Source of the DNA: Alphaproteobacteria bacterium
Lineage (GTDB): Bacteria > Pseudomonadota > Alphaproteobacteria > UBA6615
Assembly (NCBI GenBank): GCA_011087645.1
Contig: JAALLF010000010.1
Span: 1-64,000, forward strand
DNA length: 64,000 nt
Direction: 5' to 3'
In this document: piece after piece, positions 17,263 through 27,072 of the stretch
Position numbering within the stretch: the stretch's first letter is position 1
How the letters are laid out: every line of letters begins with the position of its first letter
Position numbers and translations under genes: made by a program
The notes under the pieces: model-generated
Databases searched by the model: none
Told to the model about the DNA's origin: nothing
Seen by the model: the letters and a program-made list of their open reading frames with translations, nothing else

Positions 17263-18831
17263 ATGACAACCGAACTTCCGATTTCCGATAAAATTCTCAT
17301 CGTCGATTTTGGCTCGCAAGTCACGCAGTTGATTGCGCGGCGGGTGCGCGAGGCCGGCGTTTACTGCGAAATTCACCCCTGCCACCGCATCGATGCCGAG
17401 CTGATCGAGCGCTTCGGGCCGCAGGCGATTATCCTGTCCGGCGGCCCGGCCAGCGTCATCGAACACGCCGCGCCAGATGTGGATCCGGTGGTGTTCGAGT
17501 GCGGCCTGCCGGTGCTGGGTATCTGCTATGGCCAGCAGATCATGTGCGCCAAGCTGGGCGGACGGGTCGAGGCGTCGGACCATCAGGAATTCGGCCGCGC
17601 GGTGCTGACGATCTCTGACCAGTGCCGGCTGTTCGACGGGGTCTGGCAGACCGGCGAGCAGCACCAGGTGTGGATGTCCCATGGCGACCGGGCGACCGAA
17701 CTGCCGGAAGGATTTACCGTTGTCGGCACCAGCGACGGTGCGCCGTTTGCCGCCATCGCCGACGATGCGCGGAAGTTCTACGGCGTGCAGTTTCACGCCG
17801 AAGTGGCGCACACGCCGGACGGGGCGAAACTGCTGGCGAATTTTGTGCACGGGGTGGCCGGCTGCGGCGGCGACTGGACCATGGCGGCGTTCCGCGACGC
17901 CGAGATCGCCCGGGTGCGCGAACAGGTCGGCAGCGGCAACGTGATCTGCGGCCTGTCGGGCGGGGTCGATAGCGCCGTCGCGGCGGTGCTGATCCACCAG
18001 GCGATCGGTGACCAGCTCACTTGCATCTTTGTCGACCACGGCTTGTTGCGCCAGGGCGAGGCCGAGGATGTCGACCGGGTGTTCCGCGAGCGCTTCAACA
18101 TTCCCCTGGTTACCCGCGATGCGTCGGAGCTGTTTCTGGGCAAGTTGGCGGGGGTCAGCGACCCGGAGGCGAAACGCAAGATTATCGGCGGCGCGTTTAT
18201 TGACGTCTTCGAGGAAGAAGCGGCGAAGATCGGCGGCGCCGAGTTCTTGGCTCAAGGCACGCTCTATCCCGACGTGATTGAGTCGGTGTCGTCGTTCGGC
18301 GGTCCCAGCGCGACCATTAAATCGCACCATAATGTCGGCGGTCTGCCCGAGCGCATGAACATGAAACTGGTCGAGCCCTTGCGCGAACTGTTCAAGGACG
18401 AAGTTCGCGAACTGGGCCGCGAGCTTGGCATCCCGGAAATCATCGTCGGCCGCCACCCGTTTCCGGGTCCCGGCCTGGCGATCCGCCTGCCCGGCGAGAT
18501 CGAGCCCGACAAGATCGAAATTCTGCGCAAGGCCGACGCGGTCTATCTCGAGGAAATCCGCAACGCCGGCCTGTACGACGCCATCTGGCAGGCCTTCGCG
18601 GTGCTGCTGCCGGTGCGCACCGTGGGCGTGATGGGCGATGCGCGGACCTACGATTATGTCTGTGCGCTGCGCGCCGTCACCTCGACCGACGGCATGACCG
18701 CCGACAGCTACCCGTTCGACCACGAATTCATCGCTGGCGTGGCCACGCGCATCATCAACGAAGTGCGCGGCATCAACCGGGTGGTCTATGACGTGACGTC
18801 CAAACCGCCGGGGACGATAGAGTGGGAATAA
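17263..18831 (+). CDS. guaA: GMP synthase (glutamine-hydrolysing)
   Basis: GuaA aminates XMP to GMP using glutamine and ATP. The protein is 522 residues, the standard length. The N-terminal class-I glutamine amidotransferase domain (about 1-200) has the nucleophile Cys in [14 protein letters not shown] and the His-Glu in [14 protein letters not shown]. The ATP pyrophosphatase domain starts with the P-loop [17 protein letters not shown], and the C-terminal dimerisation domain ends [17 protein letters not shown]. Together with guaB upstream and gmk at 55.3 kb the window holds most of the IMP-to-GDP branch. No leader structure was recognised. Confidence 0.97.
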   Translation: MTTELPISDKILIVDFGSQVTQLIARRVREAGVYCEIHPCHRIDAELIERFGPQAIILSGGPASVIEHAAPDVDPVVFECGLPVLGICYGQQIMCAKLGGRVEASDHQEFGRAVLTISDQCRLFDGVWQTGEQHQVWMSHGDRATELPEGFTVVGTSDGAPFAAIADDARKFYGVQFHAEVAHTPDGAKLLANFVHGVAGCGGDWTMAAFRDAEIARVREQVGSGNVICGLSGGVDSAVAAVLIHQAIGDQLTCIFVDHGLLRQGEAEDVDRVFRERFNIPLVTRDASELFLGKLAGVSDPEAKRKIIGGAFIDVFEEEAAKIGGAEFLAQGTLYPDVIESVSSFGGPSATIKSHHNVGGLPERMNMKLVEPLRELFKDEVRELGRELGIPEIIVGRHPFPGPGLAIRLPGEIEPDKIEILRKADAVYLEEIRNAGLYDAIWQAFAVLLPVRTVGVMGDARTYDYVCALRAVTSTDGMTADSYPFDHEFIAGVATRIINEVRGINRVVYDVTSKPPGTIEWE

Positions 18832-18948
18832 CGATTCGCTTTTACGCGACTTAGTTATAGGATTATTGGTTTACGCAATCATACTGGAAACGAATCCAGC
18901 GCTTGAACAAGGCGCGAATTATCACCAAAAATAACAGCGGATTCACTA

Positions 18949-20901
18949 TTGCGCTATCGTCCCGAAATAGATGGCTTGCGAGCCGTCGCCGTCATACCGG
19001 TAATCCTATTTCACGCTGGTTTTGATACGTTTAGTGGCGGCTTTGTCGGCGTTGACGTTTTCTTTGTCATTAGCGGTTATCTCATCACCTCCATCATCCT
19101 GTCGGAAATGGATGAGGGAAACTTTCGTCTTATAAATTTCTACGAACGACGAGCTCGTAGAATATTGCCGGCATTATTCTTTGTGATGGGGGTATGCATT
19201 CCATTTGCCTGGATGTGGATGACGCCGCGCGACTTGAAAGATTTCGCTCAGAGCCTCGTCGCTGTTTCAACGTTTTCATCAAATATTTGGTTTTGGCGCG
19301 AAAGCGGATATTTCAACACCGCAGCTGAACTAAAGCCGTTACTGCACACTTGGAGTTTGGCGGTAGAAGAGCAATATTACATTCTCTTTCCTCCGTTCCT
19401 CATGCTCGCATGGCGTTTTGGTAAGCGCTGGATACTCGTTCTATTGGTTGCCGCGGCGCTGATCAGTTTAGGTTTGGCGCATTGGGGCGCGTTTAACAAA
19501 CCGATCGCGACTTTTTTTATCTTGCCAACACGTGGGTGGGAAATTTTACTCGGGTCATTGGTTGCCGTATATTTCAACCGACAACGTTTGTTGGAAATTC
19601 ATCATTCGGTTAGCCAAATATTGAGCGCATGTGGGATTGCCCTTGTTGTCTACTCAGTCTTTGCGTTTGATAAGCAAACACCGTTTCCAAGTCTCTACGC
19701 GCTTGTTCCGACGGCGGGCGCGGCCCTGGTAATCCTGTTTGCCCAACCCACCACATTCGTCTACCGGTTGCTCGGCAGTCGGTTATTGGTTGGATTGGGG
19801 TTAATCAGTTACAGCGCCTATCTATGGCATCAGCCGCTGTTTGCGTTCGCCCGGCATAAAAGTCTGGGTATCCCTTCGGTGGGCTTGATGGCAATTCTAT
19901 GTCTCGCCGCATTTCCGCTGGCCTATATAAGTTGGCGTTATGTTGAAAAACCTTTTCGACAGAAAAATAATATTTCGCGGAAGTCAGTGTTCGCCTTCGG
20001 TATTGTGGCATCTACAGCTCTCATTGCCGTTGGCCTGGTTGGCCATGTAAATGCCGGATTCGAAAAGTATTATTTAGATTATCGATTAACTGAAATTCAG
20101 AAATATAATAATAACCTAATAAAGAGCCATACAGTTTACAATATGATCGACAATATGGTCGATGATGGAAACTGTAATTTTTGGAGTCCCTCCATTGATA
20201 AGGAGACCGTCGAAAGATTTATGGGGTGTTCTGAAAAATTTGGCGAAGCCGTCATCGTCCTTGGTGATAGCCACGCGATGAACCTGTACAACATCTTAGC
20301 AAAATCGAATTATCATCCGTTCGTAGTAAGTATATCGCAAGGCGGATGTCGCCCCCAGAACGAAAGGTCTTACTGTCACTACGATTCGTTCGACGAGTTT
20401 ATAAAAGAATATAAAAATAAAATTAGTTACGTGTTGTTCCACCAATCTGGCTCATATTTTATCGAAGACACCTATGGCGGCGTTGACTCTGCTCTCGCAT
20501 TTGAAGATGACCAATCATATGCCTTCGGTGTCGACAATATTGATCTTGTGTTGCGATATTTGGGCGGACTAAACGAGTATACTCCCACCCTGTGGATTGG
20601 GCCGTTTGCGGAAGCCAGAATCAAATTTGATTCCAAAGACTTGCTTAATGGGAATTATTATCTGAACCCAAATAGCATCAAAATATTCTCGGAACTTGAG
20701 AAATCGATTACGGATCGGATCGAATCTCAAGAGTTCTTCGACCGCAGAAAATTTGTACCGTTTAGCAAAATCATAGAGATAAAGAGCGATTTTCTGCTCA
20801 CCGGAAACTGTGTCACGTATAGAAATACGGATCACTTTAGCCGGTGTGGTGAGGAAATAATTTCTGAACATATCAATCCAAAATTATTTGAATTGGAATA
20901 A
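18949..20901 (+). CDS. membrane acyltransferase fused to SGNH esterase-like domain (OafA/YrhL type)
   Basis: This is a probable O-acyltransferase that modifies a cell-surface polysaccharide (650 residues, apparent TTG start at 18949 giving MRYRPEIDGLRAVAV). Residues 1-350 carry about ten membrane helices with the family marks RPEIDGLRAVAVIPVILFH, FFVISGYLI and LHTWSLAVEEQYYI. Residues about 400-650 form an SGNH hydrolase-like domain with VLGDSHAMNLYN and a C-terminal D-x-x-H-like RNTDHF. From about 20.08 kb codon usage becomes clearly AT-rich (many AAA, AAT, TAT codons), unlike guaA before it, which suggests that part or all of the gene was acquired laterally. Confidence 0.88.
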   Translation: MRYRPEIDGLRAVAVIPVILFHAGFDTFSGGFVGVDVFFVISGYLITSIILSEMDEGNFRLINFYERRARRILPALFFVMGVCIPFAWMWMTPRDLKDFAQSLVAVSTFSSNIWFWRESGYFNTAAELKPLLHTWSLAVEEQYYILFPPFLMLAWRFGKRWILVLLVAAALISLGLAHWGAFNKPIATFFILPTRGWEILLGSLVAVYFNRQRLLEIHHSVSQILSACGIALVVYSVFAFDKQTPFPSLYALVPTAGAALVILFAQPTTFVYRLLGSRLLVGLGLISYSAYLWHQPLFAFARHKSLGIPSVGLMAILCLAAFPLAYISWRYVEKPFRQKNNISRKSVFAFGIVASTALIAVGLVGHVNAGFEKYYLDYRLTEIQKYNNNLIKSHTVYNMIDNMVDDGNCNFWSPSIDKETVERFMGCSEKFGEAVIVLGDSHAMNLYNILAKSNYHPFVVSISQGGCRPQNERSYCHYDSFDEFIKEYKNKISYVLFHQSGSYFIEDTYGGVDSALAFEDDQSYAFGVDNIDLVLRYLGGLNEYTPTLWIGPFAEARIKFDSKDLLNGNYYLNPNSIKIFSELEKSITDRIESQEFFDRRKFVPFSKIIEIKSDFLLTGNCVTYRNTDHFSRCGEEIISEHINPKLFELE

Positions 20902-20909
20902 TTATTATT

Positions 20910-21509
20910 TTGAATCCGAATAACAAAATGTTGGTCGACCGCATATTGACTGTTATCGAGGACGATATCGTGCCCCTTACGCGCCAGGGCGTGGACATCG
21001 GCGACAAGGTGTTCGGCGCCGCGATCCTGCGCAAAGACGATCTGTCCCTGGTGGTCGCGGCGTCCAACCACGAGACCGAAAACCCGCTATGGCACGGCGA
21101 GGTCCACACCCTGAAAAAGTTCTACGAAATGCCGGCCGATCAGCGCCCGGCGACCGGCGATTGTATCTTCGTCGCCACCCATGAGCCGTGCTCGCTGTGC
21201 CTGTCGTCGATCACCTGGACCGGCTTCGACAATTTTTATTATCTGTTCGGCTATACGGACACGTCGGACGTCTTCAATATCCCGCACGATCTAAAGATCC
21301 TCAAGGAAGTTTTCAAGATCGACAACGGCGCCTATGGGCGGACCAACGCCTATTGGACCAGCCATAGTTTGCTGGCGCTGGTCGACGAATTGCCGGAAGC
21401 GGCGCAAGCGTCGCTCTTGGCGCGGGTGCAAGCATTGGAAGGCGTGTACCGCGACCTGTCGGACACCTATCAGGCCTCGAAAGGCGATACCGATATTCCG
21501 TTGGCTTAG
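20910..21509 (+). CDS. cytidine/deoxycytidylate deaminase-like zinc enzyme
   Basis: The 199-residue protein has the zinc deaminase motifs: H-x-E in LWHGEVHTLKKF (about residues 60-70) with the catalytic Glu, and P-C-x-x-C in ATHEPCSLCLSSI (about 90-100). The family deaminates nucleosides, bases or tRNA adenosine; the substrate is not clear and the longer C-terminus differs from TadA. A TTG at 20910 has GGAA 9 bases upstream, while the ATG at 20928 has no ribosome site; either could be used. It follows the acyltransferase by 8 bases, but its base composition returns to that of the core genes. Confidence 0.75.
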   Translation: MNPNNKMLVDRILTVIEDDIVPLTRQGVDIGDKVFGAAILRKDDLSLVVAASNHETENPLWHGEVHTLKKFYEMPADQRPATGDCIFVATHEPCSLCLSSITWTGFDNFYYLFGYTDTSDVFNIPHDLKILKEVFKIDNGAYGRTNAYWTSHSLLALVDELPEAAQASLLARVQALEGVYRDLSDTYQASKGDTDIPLA

Positions 21510-21528
21510 CTATTGAGCTGAATGCTTC

Positions 21529-21735
21529 GAGACGGGCCTTCGCCCTCCTCAGCAAGAGGTGTTTTATTTATTGAAGTGGACAATTCTCCTCATCCTGAGC
21601 CTGTCGAAGGATGAGCTAGCCAGCGTGCATGTCTTCATGCTTCGACAAGCTCAGCATGAGGATTGTGTTTTGGGATTGTCGAGTAGGTTCGCATTCCGAA
21701 CTCCTCGAAGGATGGGGTCTTGAATTCTGTGGAGC
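21529..21735. repeat. cluster of CTTCGAGAC / CCTCATCCTGAG repeat modules
   Basis: Three or four degenerate modules are present: CTTCGAGACGGGCCTTCGCCC with CTCCTCAGCAAGAGG (21529-21558), CCTCATCCTGAGCCTGTCGAAGG (from about 21591), an inverted CTTCGACAAGCTCAGCATGAGG (about 21642-21663) and CTCCTCGAAGG (about 21702). They fill the convergent gap between the deaminase and the ABC-F gene. Confidence 0.6.
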
Positions 21736-21756
21736 GATTTTTCGCCGCACCCTCGC

Positions 21757-21872
21757 GGCGCAACCCCCCACCCTAACCCTCCCCCACTAGGGGGGAGGGA
21801 AGGAAGGCAGTGCTAGTCTCGATACTAAAGCCCTCCCCCTTGATGGGGGGGGATGGGTGGGGGTGACGCTTC
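21757..21872. repeat. GC-rich double-hairpin repeat (CCCTCCCCC type), diverged copy
   Basis: CACCCTAACCCTCCCCCACT with AGGGGGGAGGG, then CCCTCCCCCTTGATGGGGGGG, then GGGTGGGGGTGACG. This is the inverted and diverged form of the ~135-bp repeat at 24974-25108 and 56115-56251, with a different centre. No gene is seen in 21510-21881. Confidence 0.6.
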
Positions 21873-21881
21873 CAAAAAACA

Positions 21882-23813
21882 TTACGCGCCGTCGCCCATG
21901 GCCGCTTCCAGCGCTTCCTGACCGGCCAGCCAGCGGGTTTCCGCGGCGTCGAGGTCTTTTTGCAGGTGGCCCATGGCCTTTTGTAGCTCCTGCGCTTCGT
22001 CGGGCTGGTCGCGGTAGAAGTTGGGGTCTTTGAGTTTCTCCAGCATCGCCGTCTTTTCCGCGCTCAACCGTGTGAGCTCGGTTTCCGCGTCACGGGCCGC
22101 GGCGCGCAGCTTGGTCAGCGACTGGCGCTGTTCGGCGGCGAGCCGGCGCAGTTCCTTCTTGCTGGTCCGGTTTGCGCCATTCGCCGATCCGGGGGCTGCG
22201 CCGTTGGTCGGTTTTGCGCTGTCCAAAGTTTCTTCGGCGGGGCGTGGCGTGCGCTTTTGCTCGAGCAGCCGGCGACGGTAATCGGCCATGTCGCCTTCGA
22301 AGGGCCGCACCTGGTGGTCGGCGACCAGCCAGAACCGGTCGACGGTGAGCTCGAGCAGGTGAGGGTCATGGCTGACCAGCACGACGGCCCCGGGGAAACG
22401 GTTGATGGCCTGGATCAACGCTTCGCGGGAGACCATGTCGAGATGGTTGGTGGGCTCGTCGAGCAGCAGGATATGGGGCTTGGCCAACGCGATTTGGGCG
22501 AACATCAGCCGCGCGCGCTCGCCGCCCGACAGTTGGCCGATGGTGCCCAGCGCCATGTCCTGGGTGAACCCGAAGGCGCCCAAATGGCGGCGCACGGCTT
22601 CGGGAGTGTCTTCGGGCCGCTTGCCGGCGATGGCGGCGACCGGTGTTTGGGACAGATTGAGCTCGTCGGTCAGGTCTTGGCTGAAATAGCCGACGCGCAG
22701 TTTCGACGACTTAGTGACGTCGCCATCCATTGCCCCCAACGCGCCGGCCAGCAGTTTGATGAAGGTCGACTTGCCATTGCCATTGGCGCCGAGCAGGGCG
22801 ACCCGGTCGTCATTGTCGAGGCGCAGCGAGATTTTTTTCAACACCGGCACGCCGTCATAGCCGACATCGACGCGTTCTAAACTGTAGAGTGGTGGCGGTA
22901 GTTCGGCGATTTCCGGGAACATGAAATTGGGCGCCCGTTCCTCGAAATATTCGCCGACCGGCTCCATGCGCGCGAGCATCTTCAGGCGCGACTGGGCCTG
23001 CTTGGCCTTGGTTGCCTTGGAGCGGAAACGGGCGACGAAGGCCTCCATATGGGCGCGTTGGGCGGCCTGCTTAGTGCGCTGCTTGGCGTTGAGCTCGATC
23101 TGCAGACGCCGGGTGGCCTCGAACCGGTCATAGTTGCCGCGATAGGTGGTCAGCGTCGCGGCTTCCAGATGGACGATCTGGTCGACCGCCACGTTGAGCA
23201 GTTCGCGGTCATGGCTGATCAGCACGACGGTGCCCTCGTAGCGGGCGATGAAATCCTCGAACCACAGCACCGCTTCCAAATCGAGATGGTTGGTCGGTTC
23301 GTCGAGCAGCAGCAGATCGGGGTTGGTGAACAGCAGCGACGCCAGGGCGACGCGCATGCGCCAGCCGCCGGAGAAGGAATCGCAGGGCTGCCGCTGGGCG
23401 GCCTCGTCGAAGCCCAGCCCGGCGAGGATGCGTGCGGCTCGGGCCGGCGCGCTATGGGCATCGCGCTGCGCCAACCGGTCGTGGATTTCGGCGATGCGGT
23501 CGGGGTCGGAGGCAGTTTCGGCCTCGGCCCATAGGGCGGCGATTTCCCGATCCGCGCCGATCACCGTGTCGATCAGGCTTTCCGGGCCGCTCGGCGCATC
23601 CTGTGTGGTGATGCCGACACGCCAGCGCGGCGGCACTTCGATGGACCCGCCGTCGGCTTGCAGCGCCCCGGTGATCAGGCGAAACAGGGTGGTCTTGCCG
23701 GTGCCGTTGCGCCCCACAAGCCCCACCTTGGCGCCGGGATGGATCGCCACGCTGACCTGGTCGAGCAGCACCCGCTCGCCGATCCGGTAGGTTAAGTCGT
23801 TGATTTTCAACAT
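21882..23813 (-). CDS. ABC-F family ATP-binding protein (Uup/YheS-like)
   Basis: A soluble protein with two ATPase domains and no membrane segments, 643 residues. Members bind ribosomes or act in translation factor roles; the specific subgroup is uncertain. Domain 1 has the P-loop VGLVGRNGTGKTTLFRL, signature SGGWRMRVALA and Walker B LLLLDEPTNHLDLEAV. A charged ABC-F linker (about 240-310) precedes domain 2, with ALLGANGNGKSTFIKLLAG, SGGERARLMFA and ILLLDEPTNHLDMVS. The C-terminal ~110 residues form a coiled coil (TSKKELRRLAAEQRQSLTKL) as in Uup. It is a single gene on minus, facing the deaminase and diverging from dusA with 62 bases between them. Confidence 0.92.
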   Translation of the reverse strand: MLKINDLTYRIGERVLLDQVSVAIHPGAKVGLVGRNGTGKTTLFRLITGALQADGGSIEVPPRWRVGITTQDAPSGPESLIDTVIGADREIAALWAEAETASDPDRIAEIHDRLAQRDAHSAPARAARILAGLGFDEAAQRQPCDSFSGGWRMRVALASLLFTNPDLLLLDEPTNHLDLEAVLWFEDFIARYEGTVVLISHDRELLNVAVDQIVHLEAATLTTYRGNYDRFEATRRLQIELNAKQRTKQAAQRAHMEAFVARFRSKATKAKQAQSRLKMLARMEPVGEYFEERAPNFMFPEIAELPPPLYSLERVDVGYDGVPVLKKISLRLDNDDRVALLGANGNGKSTFIKLLAGALGAMDGDVTKSSKLRVGYFSQDLTDELNLSQTPVAAIAGKRPEDTPEAVRRHLGAFGFTQDMALGTIGQLSGGERARLMFAQIALAKPHILLLDEPTNHLDMVSREALIQAINRFPGAVVLVSHDPHLLELTVDRFWLVADHQVRPFEGDMADYRRRLLEQKRTPRPAEETLDSAKPTNGAAPGSANGANRTSKKELRRLAAEQRQSLTKLRAAARDAETELTRLSAEKTAMLEKLKDPNFYRDQPDEAQELQKAMGHLQKDLDAAETRWLAGQEALEAAMGDGA

Positions 23814-23875
23814 AATGCTTGGGTGGCTTGTAAACCGCTGTTCTTTCCTGGCCGTGTCCCTATATTGCCCGCGTT

Positions 23876-24892
23876 ATGAATGCAACGCCCTTCGACATCA
23901 CGCCGGTCTCGGTGGCGCCGATGATGGACTGGACCGACCGCCATGAGCGGTTTTTCCTGCGCCAGATCAGCCGGCGGGCGCGCCTGTATACGGAAATGAT
24001 TACCACCGGCGCAATTCTCCACGGCGACCGGGCGCGGCTTTTGCGGTTTAACCCTGACGAGCATCCGGTGGCCCTGCAGATCGGCGGCGCCGATCCGGTG
24101 GCCCTGGCCGAGAGCGCGCGCATCGGCGCCGATTTCGGCTATGACGAGATCAACCTCAACATCGGTTGCCCCTCGGACCGGGTGCAGTCGGGCGATTTCG
24201 GCGCGTGTCTCATGGCCAAGCCCGATGTGGTCGCCCGCGCGGTCGAGGCGATGGGCGCGGCAGTCGATCTGCCGGTCACGGTCAAGCACCGCATCGCTAT
24301 CGACGATCAAGACGAGTGGCCGACGCTGACCGGGTTCGTCGAAACCGTGGCCAATGCCGGTTGCCGCCATTTTATCGTGCACGCCCGCAAGGCGTGGCTG
24401 ACCGGATTAAGCGCCAAGGAAAACCGCGAAGTGCCGCCTCTGCGCTACGAGCTGGTGCACCGTCTCAAGCAGGAAATGCCCGCGCTGGCGATTTCGATCA
24501 ACGGCGGCTTCACCACGCTGGATGCCACGGCGGCGCAGCTCGACCATGTGGACGGCGTGATGATTGGCCGCGAGGCCTATCAGAACCCCTATGTGATGGC
24601 CGAGGTCGACCGGCGCTTTTTCGGCGAAACCGCGGCGGCGTCAACCCGCCACGACATCGTTGATCGTTTGTGTCCTTACGTGGAACAGTCGGTTGCGGAC
24701 GGGGTGCCGCTGAAATCGATCACCCGCCATGTTCTCGGCCTGTTCAACGGCCAGCCCGGCGCGTGCGCCTGGCGGCGCTATTTGTCGGAAAATGCGCCGC
24801 GCTTCGACGGCGGCCCCGGTGACGCCGTCGCCTTGTTGCAAAACGCCGCCGCGCTTGTCGCTGAGGACGATCGGTCCGTCGCCGCGGCTTAG
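23876..24892 (+). CDS. dusA: tRNA-dihydrouridine synthase A
   Basis: DusA reduces uridine at positions 20/20a of tRNA with FMN and NADPH. The 338 residues match the family. The N-terminal FMN barrel begins VSVAPMMDWTDRHERFFLRQ; the catalytic Cys lies in NIGCPSDRVQSGDFGACLM; VKHRIAIDD and HARKAWLTGLSAKENRE are DusA-specific; DGVMIGREAYQNPYVMAEVD closes the FMN phosphate site. The C-terminal helical domain binds tRNA. No operon partner downstream; the end is followed by a repeat region. Confidence 0.94.
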   Translation: MNATPFDITPVSVAPMMDWTDRHERFFLRQISRRARLYTEMITTGAILHGDRARLLRFNPDEHPVALQIGGADPVALAESARIGADFGYDEINLNIGCPSDRVQSGDFGACLMAKPDVVARAVEAMGAAVDLPVTVKHRIAIDDQDEWPTLTGFVETVANAGCRHFIVHARKAWLTGLSAKENREVPPLRYELVHRLKQEMPALAISINGGFTTLDATAAQLDHVDGVMIGREAYQNPYVMAEVDRRFFGETAAASTRHDIVDRLCPYVEQSVADGVPLKSITRHVLGLFNGQPGACAWRRYLSENAPRFDGGPGDAVALLQNAAALVAEDDRSVAAA

Positions 24893-24973
24893 GTGGGTAA
24901 TCATTGGCGCGATGCGCGAATAGCCCCCTCCTGACGAGAGCGGAGCTTTACTGTCACGCAGATCTTTTATTTC

Positions 24974-25108
24974 TCGTCACCCCCACCCCAACCCTCCCCC
25001 ATCAAGGGGGAGGGAGTTTAAGTGGAGACCGATGCGCAACATCAAGTCCTCCCCCCTTGTGGGGGAGGATTTAGGTGGGGGGTCGGGAGCGAAGCTCCGA
25101 ATAACTTT
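24974..25108. repeat. ~135-bp dispersed intergenic repeat, copy A
   Basis: Reads TCGTCACCCCCACCCCAACC, CTCCCCCATCAAGGGGGAGGG, a variable centre, CATCAAGTCCTCCCCCCTTG, TGGGGGAGGATTTAGGTGGG, and ends GGGAGCGAAGCTCCGA. It contains two strong GC hairpins plus the short GGAGC-GAA-GCTCC stem. Copy B at 56115-56251 is nearly identical. It separates dusA (plus) from the FemAB-like gene (minus). Confidence 0.75.
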
Positions 25109-25151
25109 GGTTGGAGTCTGATTATCTGCAGTTGGCTTAAGTCGCCGCAGC

Positions 25152-26117
25152 CTAGACGTAGCCCCCGACCAGGGTGGTGGTCTCGCCGCCCATACCCTGC
25201 TTGAAGCTGGCGACCCCGGGCGCTTCGGCGTTGATGCCGCCAAGGTCGAGCCAGCGCAGCCCGGCTGACTTGAGTTGCTCGACGGCGCGCCACAGCAGCA
25301 AATTGTGCGCCCGTACCGGACGTCCCGCGTCGCCCGACCAGCCGACCAGATAGGTCGCCGACTTGCCGTGTACGGCCAGCAAGATGCCGGCCACCGGCGC
25401 ACCCGCATGGTGGGCGATCAGCAGTAGCGGTTCCTGGCCGGCCGGCGTGTTTTGCCGCAAGGCCCGCAGCAGGGCGGGCGACGGGCCCCGATAGTTGTGG
25501 GCTTCCATGTGGCTTGCGTGGTTCTCGTAGAGCCATTCGAACTGGCCGTCGTCGGTGGCGGCAATAACCTCGACGCCGTGTTTCTCCGCCTGGGTTAACT
25601 GGTTGCGCCACTTGCCACGCAGATTGGCCCGCAAGGCTTCGAGCGGCGGGGACAGGTCAAGCCAGAGGGTGGTGTAACCGTCGGCAACGCGGCGAAATCC
25701 AGCGTCTTTCAAAATCTTGCGGTTCGCCGGGCCATCCGTCAGTTCGGGATGGAATGTTAGGGGGCGGCCGCGCCACCAGCGATGGCGATAGCGCAATTGG
25801 CGCAAGGCGACTTTTAACATTTCGGCGGGGATCTCGTCATAGATCCACAGAGGGCCCCGGTAGAGGCTGCTATTGGCGGCGCCGGCGAAACCGCGCTTCT
25901 GGGTCACGATCGTCATGCCGACCGGTTTGCCTTGAAAGCGGATGAGGCCGTAATCGGCGCCGCCATTTTCGACTTCAGCATTGGCCGCCGCATAAGCCGG
26001 GCTTTGCGGCAGGGTGGGCCGCGCGCAACTGTCGAGCATGGTCCACCATTGCGCGGCGCTATGGCGATTCCAGTCGATTTGAAACAGCGTGGCGGTTGGA
26101 TCCGGCGCGTCGCCCAT
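25152..26117 (-). CDS. FemAB/GNAT-like peptidyl or amino-acyl transferase
   Basis: The start at the ATG at 26117 (MGDAPDPTATLF) lies 19 bases after the murQ stop and gives 321 residues. The protein looks like the double-GNAT FemAB/lipid-II-glycyl-transferase group: N-terminal half with LIRFQGKPVGMTIV and LYRGPLWI, a helical linker (LRANLRGKWRNQLTQAEKHG), and a second half with LLIAHHAGAPVAGILLAVHG and LDLGGINAEAPGVASFKQGM. The last motif is typical of the family. The role is inferred: addition of an amino acid to a peptidoglycan or other precursor. Location in the murQ transcript fits cell-wall metabolism. Confidence 0.7.
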   Translation of the reverse strand: MGDAPDPTATLFQIDWNRHSAAQWWTMLDSCARPTLPQSPAYAAANAEVENGGADYGLIRFQGKPVGMTIVTQKRGFAGAANSSLYRGPLWIYDEIPAEMLKVALRQLRYRHRWWRGRPLTFHPELTDGPANRKILKDAGFRRVADGYTTLWLDLSPPLEALRANLRGKWRNQLTQAEKHGVEVIAATDDGQFEWLYENHASHMEAHNYRGPSPALLRALRQNTPAGQEPLLLIAHHAGAPVAGILLAVHGKSATYLVGWSGDAGRPVRAHNLLLWRAVEQLKSAGLRWLDLGGINAEAPGVASFKQGMGGETTTLVGGYV

Positions 26118-26136
26118 CGTAAGAATCGGCCGCGCT

Positions 26137-27027
26137 TTAGCCGGCTGTAGCGGCCAGCGCGCGCCGCAGATTGCCATCGTGGCGGGCCAGGAGCGCATTT
26201 GCGTCATCGAGAGCGACGCCCTTGGCGATCAGGATGGCCAGCTTGGTGTTGTCGCCGGCGGTGGCGAGCGCAGCGCGGGCGGCGTCGGCGTCGACGGTCG
26301 TGATCTCGCAGATCATGCGTACCGCGCGGGCCTTCAGCTTGTCGTTGGTCAAGAGCACGTCGACCATATAACCGCCATAGGTCCGGTTGAGGCGGATCAT
26401 GGTCAGGGTTGAGAGCAGATTGAGGGTTACTTTCTGCACCGTGCCGGCAGTCATGCGCGTTGAGCCGCCGATGGGTTCGGCCCCCGATAGGACCGCGATG
26501 GGGTGTTCGGCGGCGTCGAGCAGCGGGCAGGGTGCGTTATTGGCGACCCCGATGGTCAGCGCCCCGTCAGCGCGCGCGGCTTCGCACACGGCCAGCGTAT
26601 AGGGCGTAGTGCCGCTGGCCGAGATGGCGATGACCGCGTCGTCGGCGCCCAGCTTCAGTGCTTGGGTCTCGGTTGTCCCGGCACTTGCATCGTCTTCCGC
26701 ACCCTCGATGGGTTTTACCAACGCGTCGAGGCCGCCGGCGATGAGAAAGCCGCCGCGTTCCGCCGGCCAGCCGAAGGTGGGGATCAGTTCGGCGCCGTCG
26801 AGGACGCCCAAACGCCCCGAGGTGCCGGCGCCGGCATAGATCAATCGGCCGGTCACTGAGCTACGCAAGCGATTGGCCAGCGCCGACGCTGCGGCGGCGA
26901 TCGCTGCGGTCGCGGTGCGGGTCGCCGCCAATCCGACGGCTTGCGCATCGAAAATGAGGCCGATGATCTCATCATCGCTTTGCGCGTCGAGATCATGGTA
27001 GCGGGCGTCGAAGTCTTCGGTGTGCAT
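26137..27027 (-). CDS. murQ: N-acetylmuramic acid 6-phosphate etherase
   Basis: MurQ cleaves the lactyl ether of MurNAc-6-phosphate to GlcNAc-6-phosphate and D-lactate, a cytoplasmic step of wall recycling. The ATG at 27027 (MHTEDFDARYHDLDA) gives 296 residues, the normal length; a longer open frame to 27195 adds unrelated residues. The SIS domain has YAGAGTSGRLGVLDGAELIP, the catalytic region and AISASGTTPYTLAVCEAAR, and a C-terminal helical part. It is divergent from the sugar-kinase gene at 27152 with 124 bases between, and is followed by a FemAB-like gene. Confidence 0.94.
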   Translation of the reverse strand: MHTEDFDARYHDLDAQSDDEIIGLIFDAQAVGLAATRTATAAIAAAASALANRLRSSVTGRLIYAGAGTSGRLGVLDGAELIPTFGWPAERGGFLIAGGLDALVKPIEGAEDDASAGTTETQALKLGADDAVIAISASGTTPYTLAVCEAARADGALTIGVANNAPCPLLDAAEHPIAVLSGAEPIGGSTRMTAGTVQKVTLNLLSTLTMIRLNRTYGGYMVDVLLTNDKLKARAVRMICEITTVDADAARAALATAGDNTKLAILIAKGVALDDANALLARHDGNLRRALAATAG

Positions 27028-27072
27028 ATAACCGAATCGCTTGAGATCGTTGGAGCGTTTTCCATAGCATAA

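Noticed and set aside
17254..18723. Long open frame (489 codons) on the minus strand opposite guaA
   Set aside because: It is an antisense shadow of a GC-rich coding gene: no motif, His/Asp/Arg/Gln-rich composition, and guaA on the plus strand is unmistakable.
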